A DNA stretch of 64,000 nt, from assembly GCA_039519185.1 (NCBI GenBank), contig CM076847.1:79769100-79833099 (forward strand), in the 5' to 3' direction. The position numbers were made by a program, and so were the translations under genes. Positions 1-12,783 of this stretch are shown piece after piece. Source of the stretch: Astragalus membranaceus. Its lineage: Eukaryota > Streptophyta > Magnoliopsida > Fabales > Fabaceae. The notes under the pieces were generated by a model, which saw nothing but the letters and a program-made list of their open reading frames with translations, did no database searches and was not told where the DNA came from. Within the stretch, counting starts at the first letter, position 1. The number at the start of each line of letters is the position of its first letter.

Positions 1-116
1 GGCATGCATCAGTTGCTTCTTTTATGCTTTGGTTTTGTTGTCTTTTATGCTTCTTTTATGCTTTGATGGTTAATAATGCTCCTCTTCATGTATGCAATCT
101 GAATTAATGGTTACAG

Positions 117-1653
117 GAGCAAAAATGTGTTGAAGACTTGAGTTCTGATAAGGTTCTTAATGGAAAAGCTGTTTCCCCTGTAAAGGCAATTGCATCAGAG
201 AAGGTTTGATGGCCGTTTTTTTATTGTTGTACTGATTTGAGTTATTTGGCGATATTTTTTCTGATTGGTGCATAGTTTTTATGGTTGATTTTTGTGTTTG
301 TTGTTTACTACAGGAGCTTGTGGTGGATCTATCAGGGAAACCTGAGAAGGAAAACTCTTTAAATGGAAATCTGAAAGGTCAAAAGATATCTGTTAAGAAA
401 TCCTAGAAAACAAAAAGGGAAGGGTTAACGGAAATATCCAATGGCAACAGTGTTGATGATGCACGCCAAAACAAGAGATCAAAAAAGGCTAAACTCAGCA
501 ATGGAGATTCAGACGGGGAAACAAAAGTAGACAAGAATCACGATATCGATCATGGTCAGATGGATGGTCCTGAGGCTTGGGCTGCAAATGATTTTTTCTT
601 TGATCCCAATACTTTGGTTTCAAATGGTTTTCCTATCACTTCTAACCCATGTAGTGTGAAAGAAATGAATCTAAACAATTTGAATGATGCTGTAGCTATT
701 GGTGATGGTGATAATACTGGTGTGGTGTCCCAAACGGGCTTAGAAGCAGAGTCTCTAAAAGTCTCTTAATACTGTTGGATATTCTTTACTTGTATTACAT
801 TAAGTTGAAATAAATTCTGTAGATATAATGGTGTCATTATTGCGAAAGTAATCTTGTTATACAGCTAATGAGTTGCATTCCTTCATAATTGCTTGTTCAA
901 CTTTTCTTACATATGTTCCCATATATAATCAGGCTCTTGATGTAAAAAAAGGAGAAGGCGGAGCTATCTTACGAGAATTAATACGTAAGCATAATTTACG
1001 GCGTGGACAAAACACCTTAGTTGTTCAGTTCCAGATTAGACTCCTGACTCTGATACTAATTGATTCAGGAAATAAGTGAGTTTATCCCCTTGAACCTTTT
1101 TTATTTTTTAAGTATGGGTGTATTCATTCTGTACTGTATGGTTGGATTAAAATTTGTTATTTTTGGATTACTTTGATGTAGGTCTCCATCATTGACTACT
1201 TCCATTGGAAAAAATTCATGGTTGAAAGCTCTAGAGGATTTAATTACCGACTCTAAGCTTGTATTAAAAGAATTCCCCTTGGATTGGATTAAGGAAGGCA
1301 TTGACGGATATTATGGTTTAGACTCGTCTAAAAAACTTAGTCTCTTGAATTTTATCTGTGACGAAGCTCTTGGCACAGAGTAAGTATTCCAAGTTCAGTT
1401 AGCAAAAACAATTCTGAGAACTTTGCTGTTATTTTATAATATAGTACTTTTTTATATCCATATTTTCTTGTTTTTTTTCTTCCCCCGTCTTCTTAATAAT
1501 AGTCAACATCTTGTTTAAAGTGGTTGGGACTTGCCTAATATGTGCAGGGAGCTAAGGAGTTATATTGATGATCAGAATGATAAATTTGCTAAAGAAAAGA
1601 AAGAAGCAAAATCTAAGCTTGCTGCAGCTAAGGAAAAAGTAAGAGGAAGAAAG
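117..1653 (+). pseudogene. DDT-domain protein (DDR4-like), partial and broken
   Basis: Five exon-like blocks read in one direction with usable splice sites: 117-203, 314-769, 933-1075, 1182-1379 and 1548-1653 (an alternative donor lies at 1639). The first two blocks are lysine- and serine-rich and contain an NKRSKKAK nuclear-signal-like stretch. The third matches the second half of a DDT domain (KKGEGGAILRELIRKH, then a VQFQIRLLTLIL helix). The fourth and fifth match the following region (WLKALEDL, then SKKLSLLNFICDEAL and ELRSYIDDQN). DDT proteins of this type are nuclear and act with chromatin remodellers; the DDR4-like assignment is from memory of the family. An in-frame TAG at 404-406 interrupts block 2. 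The exon that should carry the start of the DDT domain was not found between 769 and 933, and nothing recognisable follows 1653. The 5' end lies outside the window. Probably a gene relic. Confidence 0.6.
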
Positions 1654-1659
1654 GTGGTA

Positions 1660-2600
1660 TTTTTTCTGTTTTTGAATTGTTGTCTGTATTTGAAGAAAAT
1701 GAACAGAATTTGAAGATTGATATTTTTATGATTACACTTTGACTATGGTAGTAAGGTTAATATCTCCACATATCACAGCCATCTGTTGGTATCTCATATA
1801 CCTTTGCATAGACTCTAGTACTTATATTTGCATGATATACTGAGTTTAAATGCTATTATCATTTTAAATTTTGTTTGTATTCTCACAAGATTGCATTTAC
1901 TTATTCAATATCTTGTAAATTGTTTAAATTCAGTTGGTATAAATTCTCCAATTTATAAAAAATATGATTGATGCATGGGTACTTTTCAATATCCATAGGG
2001 AAATATAGAAAATATGTTAATATACGATTATCCTCTGTCTTGTACGAGTTAAATGTTTTTGCTTATGAAATGGTCAATACTCAAGTTTAAAAAAATCATC
2101 AATAGCTGAGTAAGAATATGCATTATTTGCTCTATAGACTTGGATATTGTTAACATGCACATATTTTATTATCTTTGAAGGTTTTGGTGGGACTCTTATT
2201 CTCAATAAAATTTTATATTTGAGAGAAATAATTAAACCTCTTTGGTTGAATGTTATTTGATTGAGGATTGAGAAGGTTCCTTTTGTTTGTTTTCAGGGGT
2301 GCTGTATCATTTTTTGAATGAAACCAAATGTATGGGAGGAAGATTTCTTTTTTGTATCTTATATCTTTGGAGCAGGGAGCTTAGGAGATAATCAAGCTTT
2401 CTTGATATTTTTTGGAGATAGGATTAGGAGAATCATTATGTTACAATGTAATTAATTACAATTATTAGTTTGTTTATTTTATTTTTATTTTTTTAAATAG
2501 TAAGGATGTATTGTTTTTTAAGGAAGGTCTTTTGACTTTTCACATCTTTGATTGTTTGATGGTTCCTCTGCTTGTTTTTTAATCTTTCATCTCAAAAACC
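1660..2600. other. AT-rich spacer without recognised features
   Basis: No open frame of useful length, no terminal repeats and no RNA-like structure could be seen. It may include intron or 3' sequence of the DDT-domain relic. Confidence 0.5.
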
Positions 2601-2624
2601 ACTTTTTTTTTAAAAAAAACTTCA

Positions 2625-2928
2625 GATATAAATCGGTTCTTAATTCACCCGATGTTAAAAATCAGTATTTTATATCGGATTTGGAAGAAAACCGATGTTA
2701 AAAAGGAGTATTCATATCGGTTCGCATATATAACCGATGTCAAATATAAGCGAAAACTGACTTTTCATATCGGTTCGCATATATAACCGATATAAAAAAA
2801 CTTTTCATAACGGTTCAGGAACCGATATGAAATGTCCCTTTTTTTATATCTCCTTTTTCGGCATCGGTTCAGGAACCGATATGAAATGTCAATTTTAACA
2901 GATATAAAATGCCATTTTTCCATTAGTG
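2625..2928 (-). mobile_element. CACTA element terminus with subterminal palindromes
   Basis: Read on the minus strand the block starts at 2928 with CACTAATGGAAAAATGGC, a CACTA-type terminus. It continues with repeated ATATCGGTTC and GAACCGATAT units in both orientations, as expected for subterminal transposase-binding repeats. The opposite terminus was not found: the candidate near 2601 is only CACTTTTTTT. No target duplication could be confirmed. The element abuts the Athila-like gag remnant directly, so it inserted into or deleted part of that gene. It has no coding content. Confidence 0.55.
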
Positions 2929-3700
2929 GTTGCAATATTTTCTATAAGCTCACAAGCTTCATTATAAGATAAATTCAATAACACCCCACCAGATGAGGCA
3001 TCAAGCATGATTCTGGTTTGTGGTTCCAAACCATTATAAAATGTTTCCATTTGAATAATAACAGGAATTCCATGGTAAGGACATTTTCTCAACAATTCTT
3101 TCCATCTTTCCCATGCTTCAAACAGTGACTCAAATTCTTTTTGTTTAAAAGAAGTGATATCATTTCTCATCCTGACATTTTTGATAGGTGGAAAATATTT
3201 TGCTAAAATTTTTTGAGCCATCTCATTCCAAGTAGTGATAGTTAGGCTCTAAAGAGTTCAACCAAGTCTTAGCTCCATCCTTCAAGGAATATGGAAATAA
3301 TTTCAATCTAAAAACATCTTCACTAACACCAGGAATGATAAAATTGCTGCACACTTCTAAAAATTGTTTTTAAGTGAAAATAAGGGTCCTCAAGAGGAGA
3401 ACCACTAAATTGGCCTACTGTTTGAAGCATTTGAAATATTATAGGTTTGAATTCAAAATGTGTTGCAGAGATTTCAGGCCTAACTATGCTAGTTTGTATG
3501 GTTTTAGGATCAAGCATAGTATAATCTCTCATTGGCCTATCTCTGTCATTTAACATACCTATTGCTCCCATGTTGATGAATTGTTGTGGTGAAGTCATGC
3601 TAGAACCTCTGCCTTTGGTTCTTTGTTGTCTTTGCAAGCTCCTAAATCTCCTCTTTATCTCAGGGTCTAACTGGGACCTGTGCATAAAAATGCTAAACAC
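2929..3700 (-). pseudogene. gag of an Athila-like Ty3/gypsy element, frameshifted
   Basis: Minus-strand gag starting near 3700, just downstream of the primer-binding site. The N-terminal block runs from HRSQLDPEIKRRFRSLQ to EFKPIIFQMLQTVGQF and SPLEDPYFHL. After a shift of frame around 3360-3370 the next block continues (SEDVFRLKLFPYSLKDGAKTWLNSL), and a third block from about 3221 reads MAQKILAKYFPP, ITSFKQKEFESLFEAWERWKELL and GIPVIIQMETFYNGL. This is the retrotransposon gag core that packs RNA into particles. The C-terminal zinc knuckle and all of pol are missing, because the reading stops at the CACTA terminus at 2928. Confidence 0.8.
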
Positions 3701-3766
3701 AAGAAAAGAAACAAACTAAAATGTTCACTAATTAACTATTAATCAAAACTATAAAATTAATGGCAA

Positions 3767-3784
3767 TCTCCGGCAACGGCGCCA
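3767..3784 (-). other. Primer-binding site, tRNA-Asp type
   Basis: On the minus strand this reads TGGCGCCGTTGCCGGAGA, complementary to the 3' end of plant tRNA-Asp with about one mismatch. It lies 6 bases inside the LTR end, where an LTR retrotransposon primes minus-strand DNA synthesis. It fixes the element's orientation as minus. Confidence 0.85.
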
Positions 3785-3790
3785 AAAACT

Positions 3791-5072
3791 TGGTGTGCGA
3801 AAAGGTAATGTACAAGTATACACAGTCGACAACAAGTAATAAAGTGAAAGTAGAGTATCGTTCCCACAGGGATTGAATTAATTTACAAGTTTAAGATCAA
3901 TAGTTTACTAGTGAAAGGTAACCAATAAACAATATTTTAGGAGTGCAAGAATGTAAACAAACATAAAATAAACAAGCAAGTAAAAGATGTATGAAATCAG
4001 TGGAAAATGATAGTTGGGATGTTCTTTATCAAATAAGTCACTTTTAAGAGTTTTGTGTTATATGAGGTGCAGGTGCACTGGATGCAGTTGCATTAGAATT
4101 GTGCTTCTCAGTCACTGTCTTCAGAGTTTCATTACAACCTCTTAAAACCTTGTCTTGAAGTAAAGAGAGAAGTTGTCAATTCCTTTCTCGCCTTCTTACA
4201 ATTCTTGTCTAAGATGCTAAATAAGTTCACTCCTGTGTTTTAAGCACCCACTGTATCATCCTAGGGTTGGATTTCTCTTACCTTCTTACAATCTAAAAAC
4301 TAACTAAAACTAAATTCTTGAAATGTAAATTGAAGTGTATGAGATGATCTAAGAAGATCTTAGATGATTTTTCCAAATGAAGAATGAAGGTCTTTATATA
4401 GGCTTCAAGTTGAGCTTTCCTTCATGTGTGAGTTTGCTCGATGATGAAGTTAGGGCTGCCTTTATTCTTCCAGCCCATAATGCGATTCAAATCAATCACT
4501 CAACCATGAAGGGAGGTCCAATAATGGATTAACATGTGTCCCTGAGTGAGTTTTCTTCATGGTTGGATTTCTTTGGAGAAAACTTTGACCCACGTGCCTC
4601 CAAAAGTAGATTGGACAATTGCTTTATTAAAGTAAAGAGGTCCTATAGAGATTTGACACATGTCCTCAAAAGGTGGCTCCTTTGAGTGGGGTTACTTCAT
4701 GGATGGGTTTCCTAAGGTTGGAGTAATTTCGCACTCGTAAATGTAATGCTGGTGCATCAGTCTGCCACGAATGCTGGTGCATTGAGTGCTGGAGCATTTT
4801 GATGGTCTAAGATATCTTCGAGCATTGTAGTTTGTTTCCAGTGCAGATGCACTGTTGTATTCTGGTGCAGGTGCGTCAACTGCAGCTGCACTGAACAAGC
4901 ACATCAAACATACCAACATATATGCAAAATGCTAAGTCATACTTTTAACCCTTAAAAACTTTAAATGTTGTTATTTTATTTATAGAACTATATATAACAC
5001 TTATTTTACTTGAATTTGAGAAATTATTTAGATTTAGATGCATAAAGAACTCTATATAAAATAGAGTTATCA
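3791..5072 (-). mobile_element. 5' LTR of the Athila-like element
   Basis: A 1282-bp LTR read on the minus strand. It begins TGATAACTCTATTTTATATA at 5072 and ends CGCACACCA at 3791, so it has TG and CA ends. Its 3' part has the CCCTGTGGGAACGATACTC motif often seen in Athila/Tat-type plant LTRs. The primer-binding site and gag follow it. The second LTR is not in the window. A 75-residue open frame at 4692-4919 arises from locally repeated CTGGTGCAT-like sequence and is not a gene. At 5073 the sequence passes directly into the middle of a Tat-type reverse transcriptase. Confidence 0.75.
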
Positions 5073-5936
5073 ATGCCCGGGATTCCTCCTGAAGTCGCTT
5101 GCCACCAGCTCGCCGTTCACCCGATGCTAAGTGGGTCGCCCAAAGGAAGAGGGATCAGAGTGGAGAGAAAGCAGTTGCTACTGCCAAAGCAGTAGAGGAT
5201 TTAATTAAAGCAAACTTTGTATCAGAAGTCAAATACACAACTTGAGGCTCTCCAACCCTATACTTGTTAAGAAAAGTAATGGAAAATGGCGAATGTCGTT
5301 GATTATACCGATATTAATAAGGCCTGTCCTAAAGACGCCTTTCCGGTCTCAAGCATTGATCGCCTAGTTGACGCATACTCCGGTTATAATCAAATCGCGA
5401 TGTCCCCCCCCCCCCCCCGATCAAGAAAAAACCGCCTTCATGACTGACCGCGGTAATTTCGCTTACCGGGTTATGCCTTTTGGTTTGAAAAACGCCGGTG
5501 CCACATACCAGATAATGATGAACAAGGTATTTCAGAAACAAATCGGCCGCATCGTTGAGATCTATCTCGACAATATGATCGCAAAAAGTGAAAAGGAGAG
5601 TATCCAAGTTACCGATTTTAAAGAAATCTTTGCTGAGATCAGGAAAAATAGCATGAGGTTAAACCCGGAAAAATGCACCTTCGGGGTCCGAGCTGGAAAG
5701 TTCCTCGGTTGCTATTTGAGTGAACGGGGAATCGAGGCTAACCCGGACAAGTGTCAATCAGTGACCGAGATGCGGACACCGACCTCAAAGAAGGAAGTCC
5801 AAAAACTCAATGGCGTGATCGCCGCTTTATCCCGTTTTATTTCAAACGCGGCATTCAAGTCACTCCCGTTGTTCAACTTACTCAAAAAGGAAGAAGAAGA
5901 ATTCAAATGGACTTTTGAGCAGGATGAGGCCCTCAA
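5073..5936 (+). pseudogene. Tat-type reverse transcriptase remnant
   Basis: Starts inside the domain with MPGIPPEVACHQLAVHP. It continues in shifting frames through VDYTDINKACPKDAFPV, then after the C15 tract at 5404-5418 through DQEKTAFMTDRGNFAYRVMP, then FGLKNAGATYQIMMN and PEKCTFGVRAGKFLGC. The domain copies RNA into DNA. The catalytic motif, normally YVDD in this lineage, reads YLDN, losing one metal-binding aspartate. The C15 tract causes a frameshift, and most of RNase H is deleted after FEQDEALK near 5936. Not functional. Confidence 0.85.
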
Positions 5937-5944
5937 ATTCAGGA

Positions 5945-7220
5945 GGAATACTCCGCAAACCCAGCGTCCACCTGGATTCGGAATTCAACTCGTCCATATG
6001 CGCGATCGAAGAAAACCAAAGCTGGATCACTCCGATATTAAAGTATATTGAGTCGGGAACCGAGCCTTCGGACTCCAAAGAAGCTAAGTTCGTCAGAAGA
6101 AAAGCCTTTGCTTTCTCCGTAATAGATGGAATCCTCTATAGAAGGAGCCTCTCCTCCCTGTTGTTGAAATGCGTCGAAGGGGAAGAGGCAAACTACGTAT
6201 TAGCTGAAATCCATGAAGGCATTTGTGGACAACACCTCGGAGCCCGATCTTTAGCTCGGAAGGCCCTGCGAGCGGGGTATTATTGGCCGACCATGGAGAA
6301 CGATGCTAAAAATCATGTTAAGAGATGTAAAAAATGTCAAATCCATGCCAATGCCCATGTAGCCCCACCTAACGAGCTTACCAGTCTGTCCTCCACATGG
6401 CCATTCACATGGTGGGGGATAGATCTTCTAGGTCCGTTCTCCACCGCACCAGGCCAGGTCAAGTACTTAATTGTAGCAATAGACTATTTCAGTAAATGGA
6501 TCGAAGCTGAGCCATTGGCCACCATCAATGCAAGAAACTGCATAAAATTCTTCAAAAAGAACATCATGAGCAGATTCGGGATCCCCGAGGTTGTCATAAC
6601 TGACAACGGTACTTAATTCGCAGACAAAGGTTTTAGAAAACTAATGTCTGATCTTAAAATCAAGCATCACTTTACCTCGGTAGAACATCCACAAACCAAT
6701 GGGCAAGTCGAAGCAGCTAACAAAGTACTTCTTAATGGTTTGAAGAAGCGGCTTGACGATGTTAAAGGAAAATAGGCGGAGGAACTACGTTACGTCTTTT
6801 GGGCTTACAGGACCACCGCTCAAAGCTCTACTGGAGAAACGCAAATCCGGATCTCCTACGGCAGCGAGGCGGTCATTCCGGTGGAAATCGGGGAGTTAAA
6901 TTGGAGAACAGCAGCAAGACAATAACCAGGCCTTAAGAGAAGAGCTCGATCTCATCGACGAAATACGAAGCAATGCTTCATCCAGAGAAGTCGTCCTTAA
7001 GCAAAATGTGGCAACCCGATACAACGCTAAAGTCGTCCCCAGAGATTTTGAAGTCGGTAACCTGGTGTTCCGTCGGGCCGACATTGGCTTGAAGAATTCA
7101 GCTCAAGGAAAACTCGCACCAAATTGGGAAGGACCTTACCGTGTTATATCTAAGACCGGTAATGGTGCTTTCCAATTGGAGACTTTAGAAGGAAAGGCGA
7201 TATCCCTCGGACTTGGAATG
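5945..7220 (+). pseudogene. Tat-type integrase remnant
   Basis: Reads from ENQSWITPILKYIESGT and FSVIDGILYRRS into the zinc-binding HHCC region (EGICGQHLGARSLARKAL, then HVKRCKKCQIHA). The catalytic core follows, with the first acidic residue in WWGIDLLGPF, the second in VVITDNGT and the glutamate in HPQTNGQVEAANK. The C-terminal part (GNLVFRRADIG, WEGPYRVISKTGNGAF) continues in another frame. In-frame stops after DNGT (CAA to TAA at about 6616) and after DDVKGK (TGG to TAG at about 6774) are both explained by C-to-T type changes, as expected for methylated, ageing transposons. Confidence 0.88.
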
Positions 7221-7539
7221 CCACGAAGCTCAGGAGTTACTTTGTTTAAAATTCTTGTATTGGGTCTAAAGACATCACGTGCGCCGACCTTGTGTACGGT
7301 TCTTTATCCCAAATATAAATCGGATAGGAAACTTTGCCTACTCCCAAATTACTTATTTCGTGTTTCACTCTTTCAAGACTACTTTGGACAAAGTTTCTTC
7401 CTTCGAAAGAGACGATCCGGGATTGATCGGCGGATCTCCGAAAGCAATCGATATAATCGTAACCCTTAGGGACGAGTTCAATCTCGGCCGAGTCCCGATA
7501 AACTATTCCAAAGGACATTATGGTCTTTAGGATTCAATC

Positions 7540-8006
7540 CTCAAAAAACGACCTTCGGCCACTGCTGCCAAAACCCCCGAAGGACGAGTTCAATCTGGGC
7601 CGAGTCCCGGTAAACTGTCCTTAGGATGACGTATATGACTTGTAAAATAAATACAATCGTGCGATGTCTCTAGGATTCAATCCTAAAAAAAAAAAACAAC
7701 CCTTGACCGATGCGGTCAAGAACCCTAAAGGACGAGTTCAACGTGGGCCGAGTCCCGGTAAACTGTCATTAGGACGACGTATATGACTTGTAAAATAAAT
7801 ACAATCATGCGAGGTCTCTAGGATTCAATCCTCAAAAAAACAACCCTTGACCGATGCGGTCAAGAACCCTAAAGGACGAGTTCGACCTGGGCCGAGTCCC
7901 GGTAAACTATCTTTAGGACGACGTATATGATTTGTAAAGTAAATACAATCGCAAAACACGTTCAAGCAAAAACCGATTAAATTGCAGATCATTACAAAAC
8001 AACACC
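7540..8006 (+). repeat. Tandem repeats in the Tat 3' untranslated region
   Basis: About three copies of a unit near 170-180 bp. Shared blocks are GGACGAGTTCAA..TGGGCCGAGTCCCGGTAAACT, then GACGTATATGACTTGTAAA, then GTCTCTAGGATTCAATCCT. Copies start near 7560, 7730 and 7870. Tandem repeats between pol and the 3' LTR are typical of Tat-lineage elements. The array is cut by the solo LTR at 8012. Confidence 0.8.
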
Positions 8007-8011
8007 GGATA

Positions 8012-10090
8012 TGTAACACCCTAAATATTTAATTAATTTATTTAATTAAGTATTTAGGAATTTATTTTTAATTAATTAATTGGATATAATTTAATTAAGT
8101 GAAATTATATTAAAATGGTGTAGGTGGTATTAGAAGGTGGAGGCGCCAATTAGATGAACTTGGGCTTAAGTGAAAAGCCCAAGCCCATGATCCATGTCAT
8201 ATGCGAAGTGGCCAAGTCATTTTGGGTTAGGGTTTTGTGTTGGCATTGCGAATTGAGAGAGGAGAATAGAGAGAGTGAGAGCGCCGTGGAGAAGAGAGGA
8301 GGAGAAGAGGTCGCGAAGTGCAAGGAGCTAAGGGACGTGATTTTGTTGCTGTGGTTTCGTTCGTGATTGTCTCTAGGGCTTCCGTTCTTCAAATCCAAGG
8401 TAAGGGGAGTTCTATCTTTCTATATAATAGATGTTCATGATAGGTTGTAAGTTAGGGTTACCCTAGATCTGTTCATGCCCTTGATTTGTGTGTAATTTCA
8501 TGTTTGGTTAGTGATATATATGTGGTCTTCATGATTTGTGGCTAAAAATCCATTTTTGGTTGTGGCATGGGCGCCTAGGGCGCCATATGTGTGATCTTGT
8601 GTTGCTGGAATTGTTGCTGGATTTTCTGTTGCTGCAGGTGTGTTGGGCGCTGCCAATTCGCGCGAGGCGCCACTGAGGCGCGATTCAGGTGTGTTGGGCG
8701 CTGCCAATTCGCGCTGCAGTTGCGCGCGAGGCGCCACTGAGGCGCGAAAACTGCACTGTAGCGTCCTCATCTGCGCTTAAGTGGCGCTGGGAGCGCGAGT
8801 GAGGCGCAAAATACTGGAATGTTCCCAAATTTTTATAAAAACTGTTTTTGCTATATCTTTTGAATCGGGCATCCGTTTTAAACGTTTCAAAAAGTGTTGG
8901 GAAGCTTTTTCAGTTGTCTACCGGTGTGTCTCATTTTTCAAACAAAAACTTATTATTTCCTGGTGGTTTTCGGGCGCCCAAGTGGCTGTCCCCGGTGGTC
9001 ATTACAGTGACGTTGTAAAGCCATATTGAGTCCTTTAAGAATCCTTTTTTTTGCGTATAACCAACAGTTTTAACGCCTTAGTGTCAAAATGGGTGATTAT
9101 GACTATGATGCCCTTAGTGGCTAGTTAAATGACGTTTTTGCCCTTAGTGGCTAATATTATTGATGATGATGTGCAAATGACTGTTTTGCCCTTAGTGGCT
9201 ATTGTTTGTTGACGACGTCTATGGCTAAGCGGCGATGAGGCCATAAAGGCTAAGCGACGATGATAATAAGTGATGATGAAATATAGCGACGTTGTTGTAT
9301 GTAATTATAAACTGACAGGTGCTGTGCCTCTTATTGGGCAAAAATTGGTAAGTGACGGGTCACATAGTTGACTGTGATTGTGTGTTTGTGTGTGGTGCAT
9401 GTCATAGTGTCTCATGTATTCCATGTGCATGAACCCAGCGACGATGAGGCCATAAAGGCTAAGCGACGATGAGGCCATAAAGGCTAAGCGACGATGATAA
9501 AAGGTACCTCATGCATATGCCCGCGAGTGGGTTGCATTTCATATAGTCACATGACATCGTGATGAGTTGTTGTAGTGACGAAATTGATGATTTGTGATGT
9601 GATTACCCTAGTGCCGTGACTTGACTTATTGCTTATCATGTGATTTATTATATGGATTGAATTGAACTCACCCTTCTGTTTGAATGTTACCCCTATGCGG
9701 TAACGTGCAGGTGATCACGAGTGAGGACCTAGGTATCTTCACTAATTTTGAGTCGGGTCGTCATGCTCTGATACGTAGCACTCAGGGGGGGAAACGAACT
9801 CGGTGTTTTAAGACTATTTTGGTTGTTAGATGTTATTTGATGGTTTTCTCTTATTTATATTCTCCGCTGCGTAGTTGGTTTTAGTGATGTCACGGTTGTG
9901 GTGACGATGACTGATGTTTGAGTTTTTCCCCATTGGGGGCGTGCTACGTATTGCACAATTATTTGATGTTGAACTATTTATTTGAAGTACGACGTTTTGA
10001 TTTGAGTATGTGTAACATTCCTTGCGATGAAAAGAAATTTTGAAACTCTGATTTTACAATTAAACTAACGGGTAGAAAAGGGGTGTTACA
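8012..10090 (+). mobile_element. Solo LTR 1 (2079 bp), target duplication GGATA
   Basis: Begins TGTAACACCC and ends GGGTGTTACA, flanked on both sides by GGATA (8007-8011 and 10091-10095). Five-base duplication and TG/CA ends identify an LTR. No gag-pol or second copy is present, so it is a solo LTR left by recombination between two LTRs. Internally it has GC-rich repeats (GTGTTGGGCGCTGCCAATTC twice at about 8640 and 8691, with GAGGCGCCACTGAGGCGCGA) and a repeated GCGACGATGAGGCCATAAAG unit at about 9230-9500. Open frames inside are shadows. Confidence 0.88.
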
Positions 10091-10095
10091 GGATA

Positions 10096-10258
10096 CGGCC
10101 GGGTCCTCAAAGTTTCTGAATACTGATCAATTACAAAAATTGGTGTTACTTCAAAGTCTCGGGCTTATGCACAATCTTCTCTGTATAAACCCAGAACTCT
10201 TGCAAAAAATTTGAGCACTACAAACAAACTTGATCAAACGTCGGATGAAGGATACACG
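10096..10258 (+). other. Short Tat 3' UTR segment between two solo LTRs
   Basis: Host-element sequence left between the two solo LTR insertions. It joins seamlessly to 8011 on the left and to 14037 on the right once the insertions and duplications are removed. No coding content. Confidence 0.7.
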
Positions 10259-10699
10259 TGTAACACCCTGGTATTTCTATTGACTAAAAATACCCAAGTG
10301 CACATTAGTAACACATCAGAGATATATTTCCTGCTTAGACACTGAATATCACTATAAATTTTTCGCTGAATATAACCCAAACAGTCTTATTTACAACAAG
10401 ACAATATGGTTCTCAGACCATATACCACCAGCATCTATAGTATTCAGTATCATACAAGAAAGCGGAAGAAAGATATACACTAAATACATAATGTTTTAGT
10501 ATACAGACAACAAAAGGGAAATAAGCTTAAACATAAAGCTAGGCTATCAGCAACCAGTCCGAGCTCAACCTACTCGTGCCTCTTGGATTTCCGCTGTCCC
10601 TGTGTCTCTGTAAAACAACAACATTTAAACAGTGAGATACAATCTCAGTGAGTTCTACCGAGACCCCTACTAACTCTCTCGGCTGAATTAATAATCCTT

Positions 10700-10912
10700 T
10701 TTAAATTAACACGACACCGACTGCAATAAAGTGCTAACCCCGGTGAACGTGAACAAACAAAGTGCGGCACCGACTGCAATAAAGTGCTAAACCCCGGTGT
10801 ATCGCACAGTACGACACCGACTGCAATAAAGTGCTAAACCCCGGTGTACGTACAACAAACTCATGACATAACACCGACTGCAATCCAGTGCTATATACCC
10901 GGTGAACCCCCT
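10700..10912. repeat. About 60-bp tandem repeat inside solo LTR 2
   Basis: Four copies of a unit containing CACCGACTGCAATAAAGTGC followed by a CCCCGGTG block, starting near 10708, 10767, 10812 and 10870. Copies differ by small changes; the last has CAATCCAGTGC. Confidence 0.8.
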
Positions 10913-11005
10913 TACCAATAGTACATTCTCCTATTGGCACGGAGCCTAGGTTGGGGGAGCATGACTGCCCCGCCTAGTATGTCGAACAATGGGTCGTCAC
11001 CCAAC

Positions 11006-12368
<1,363 letters not shown>

Positions 12369-12667
12369 TATATATAAACATATATCTACAATCATATGAA
12401 CATTTAGTCCATTTAAATTAGACTTTACCACGTAGGACTCATAGTCCGCTTTGTTATCAATAAAACATATCCGCACACGTATACTATTATTCGGTTTTTC
12501 GAGACAATTTCAACTTCGAAAGTATTTTATAAAACCCTTTTTAAACATACTCAAAATCATGGCATTATAAGCCTAATATCATTGGAAAAGGGTTAGGAAA
12601 GGATTAAAAGAGGATTGGAATCGATCGGGATCGTTTCGGGCAAGTTTGGAAAATTTTGGACAGAACA

Positions 12668-12783
12668 CAGCGCACGGTTCGTGCGCCCATACACACGGGT
12701 CGTGCGCCCTATTATAAAATTTTGCGAAATAAAAACACAACCAGACGCACGGTTCGTGCGCCAGGGGCGCACGGATCGTGCGC
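12668..12783. repeat. Palindromic CGCACGGTTCGTGCG-type repeats
   Basis: Four near-copies of a short palindrome (GCGCACGGTTCGTGCGCC and variants with CACGGGTCGTGCG or CACGGATCGTGCG) at about 12670, 12695, 12744 and 12765, inside solo LTR 2. Possible protein-binding or stem-forming sites; function unknown. Confidence 0.75.

Noticed and set aside
4692..4919. 75-residue minus ORF with a signal-peptide-like start
   Set aside because: Located inside the Athila-like LTR and built from short GGTGCATC repeats.
5754..6078. Minus-strand ORFs over the Tat pol
   Set aside because: Shadows of the plus-strand reverse transcriptase and integrase.
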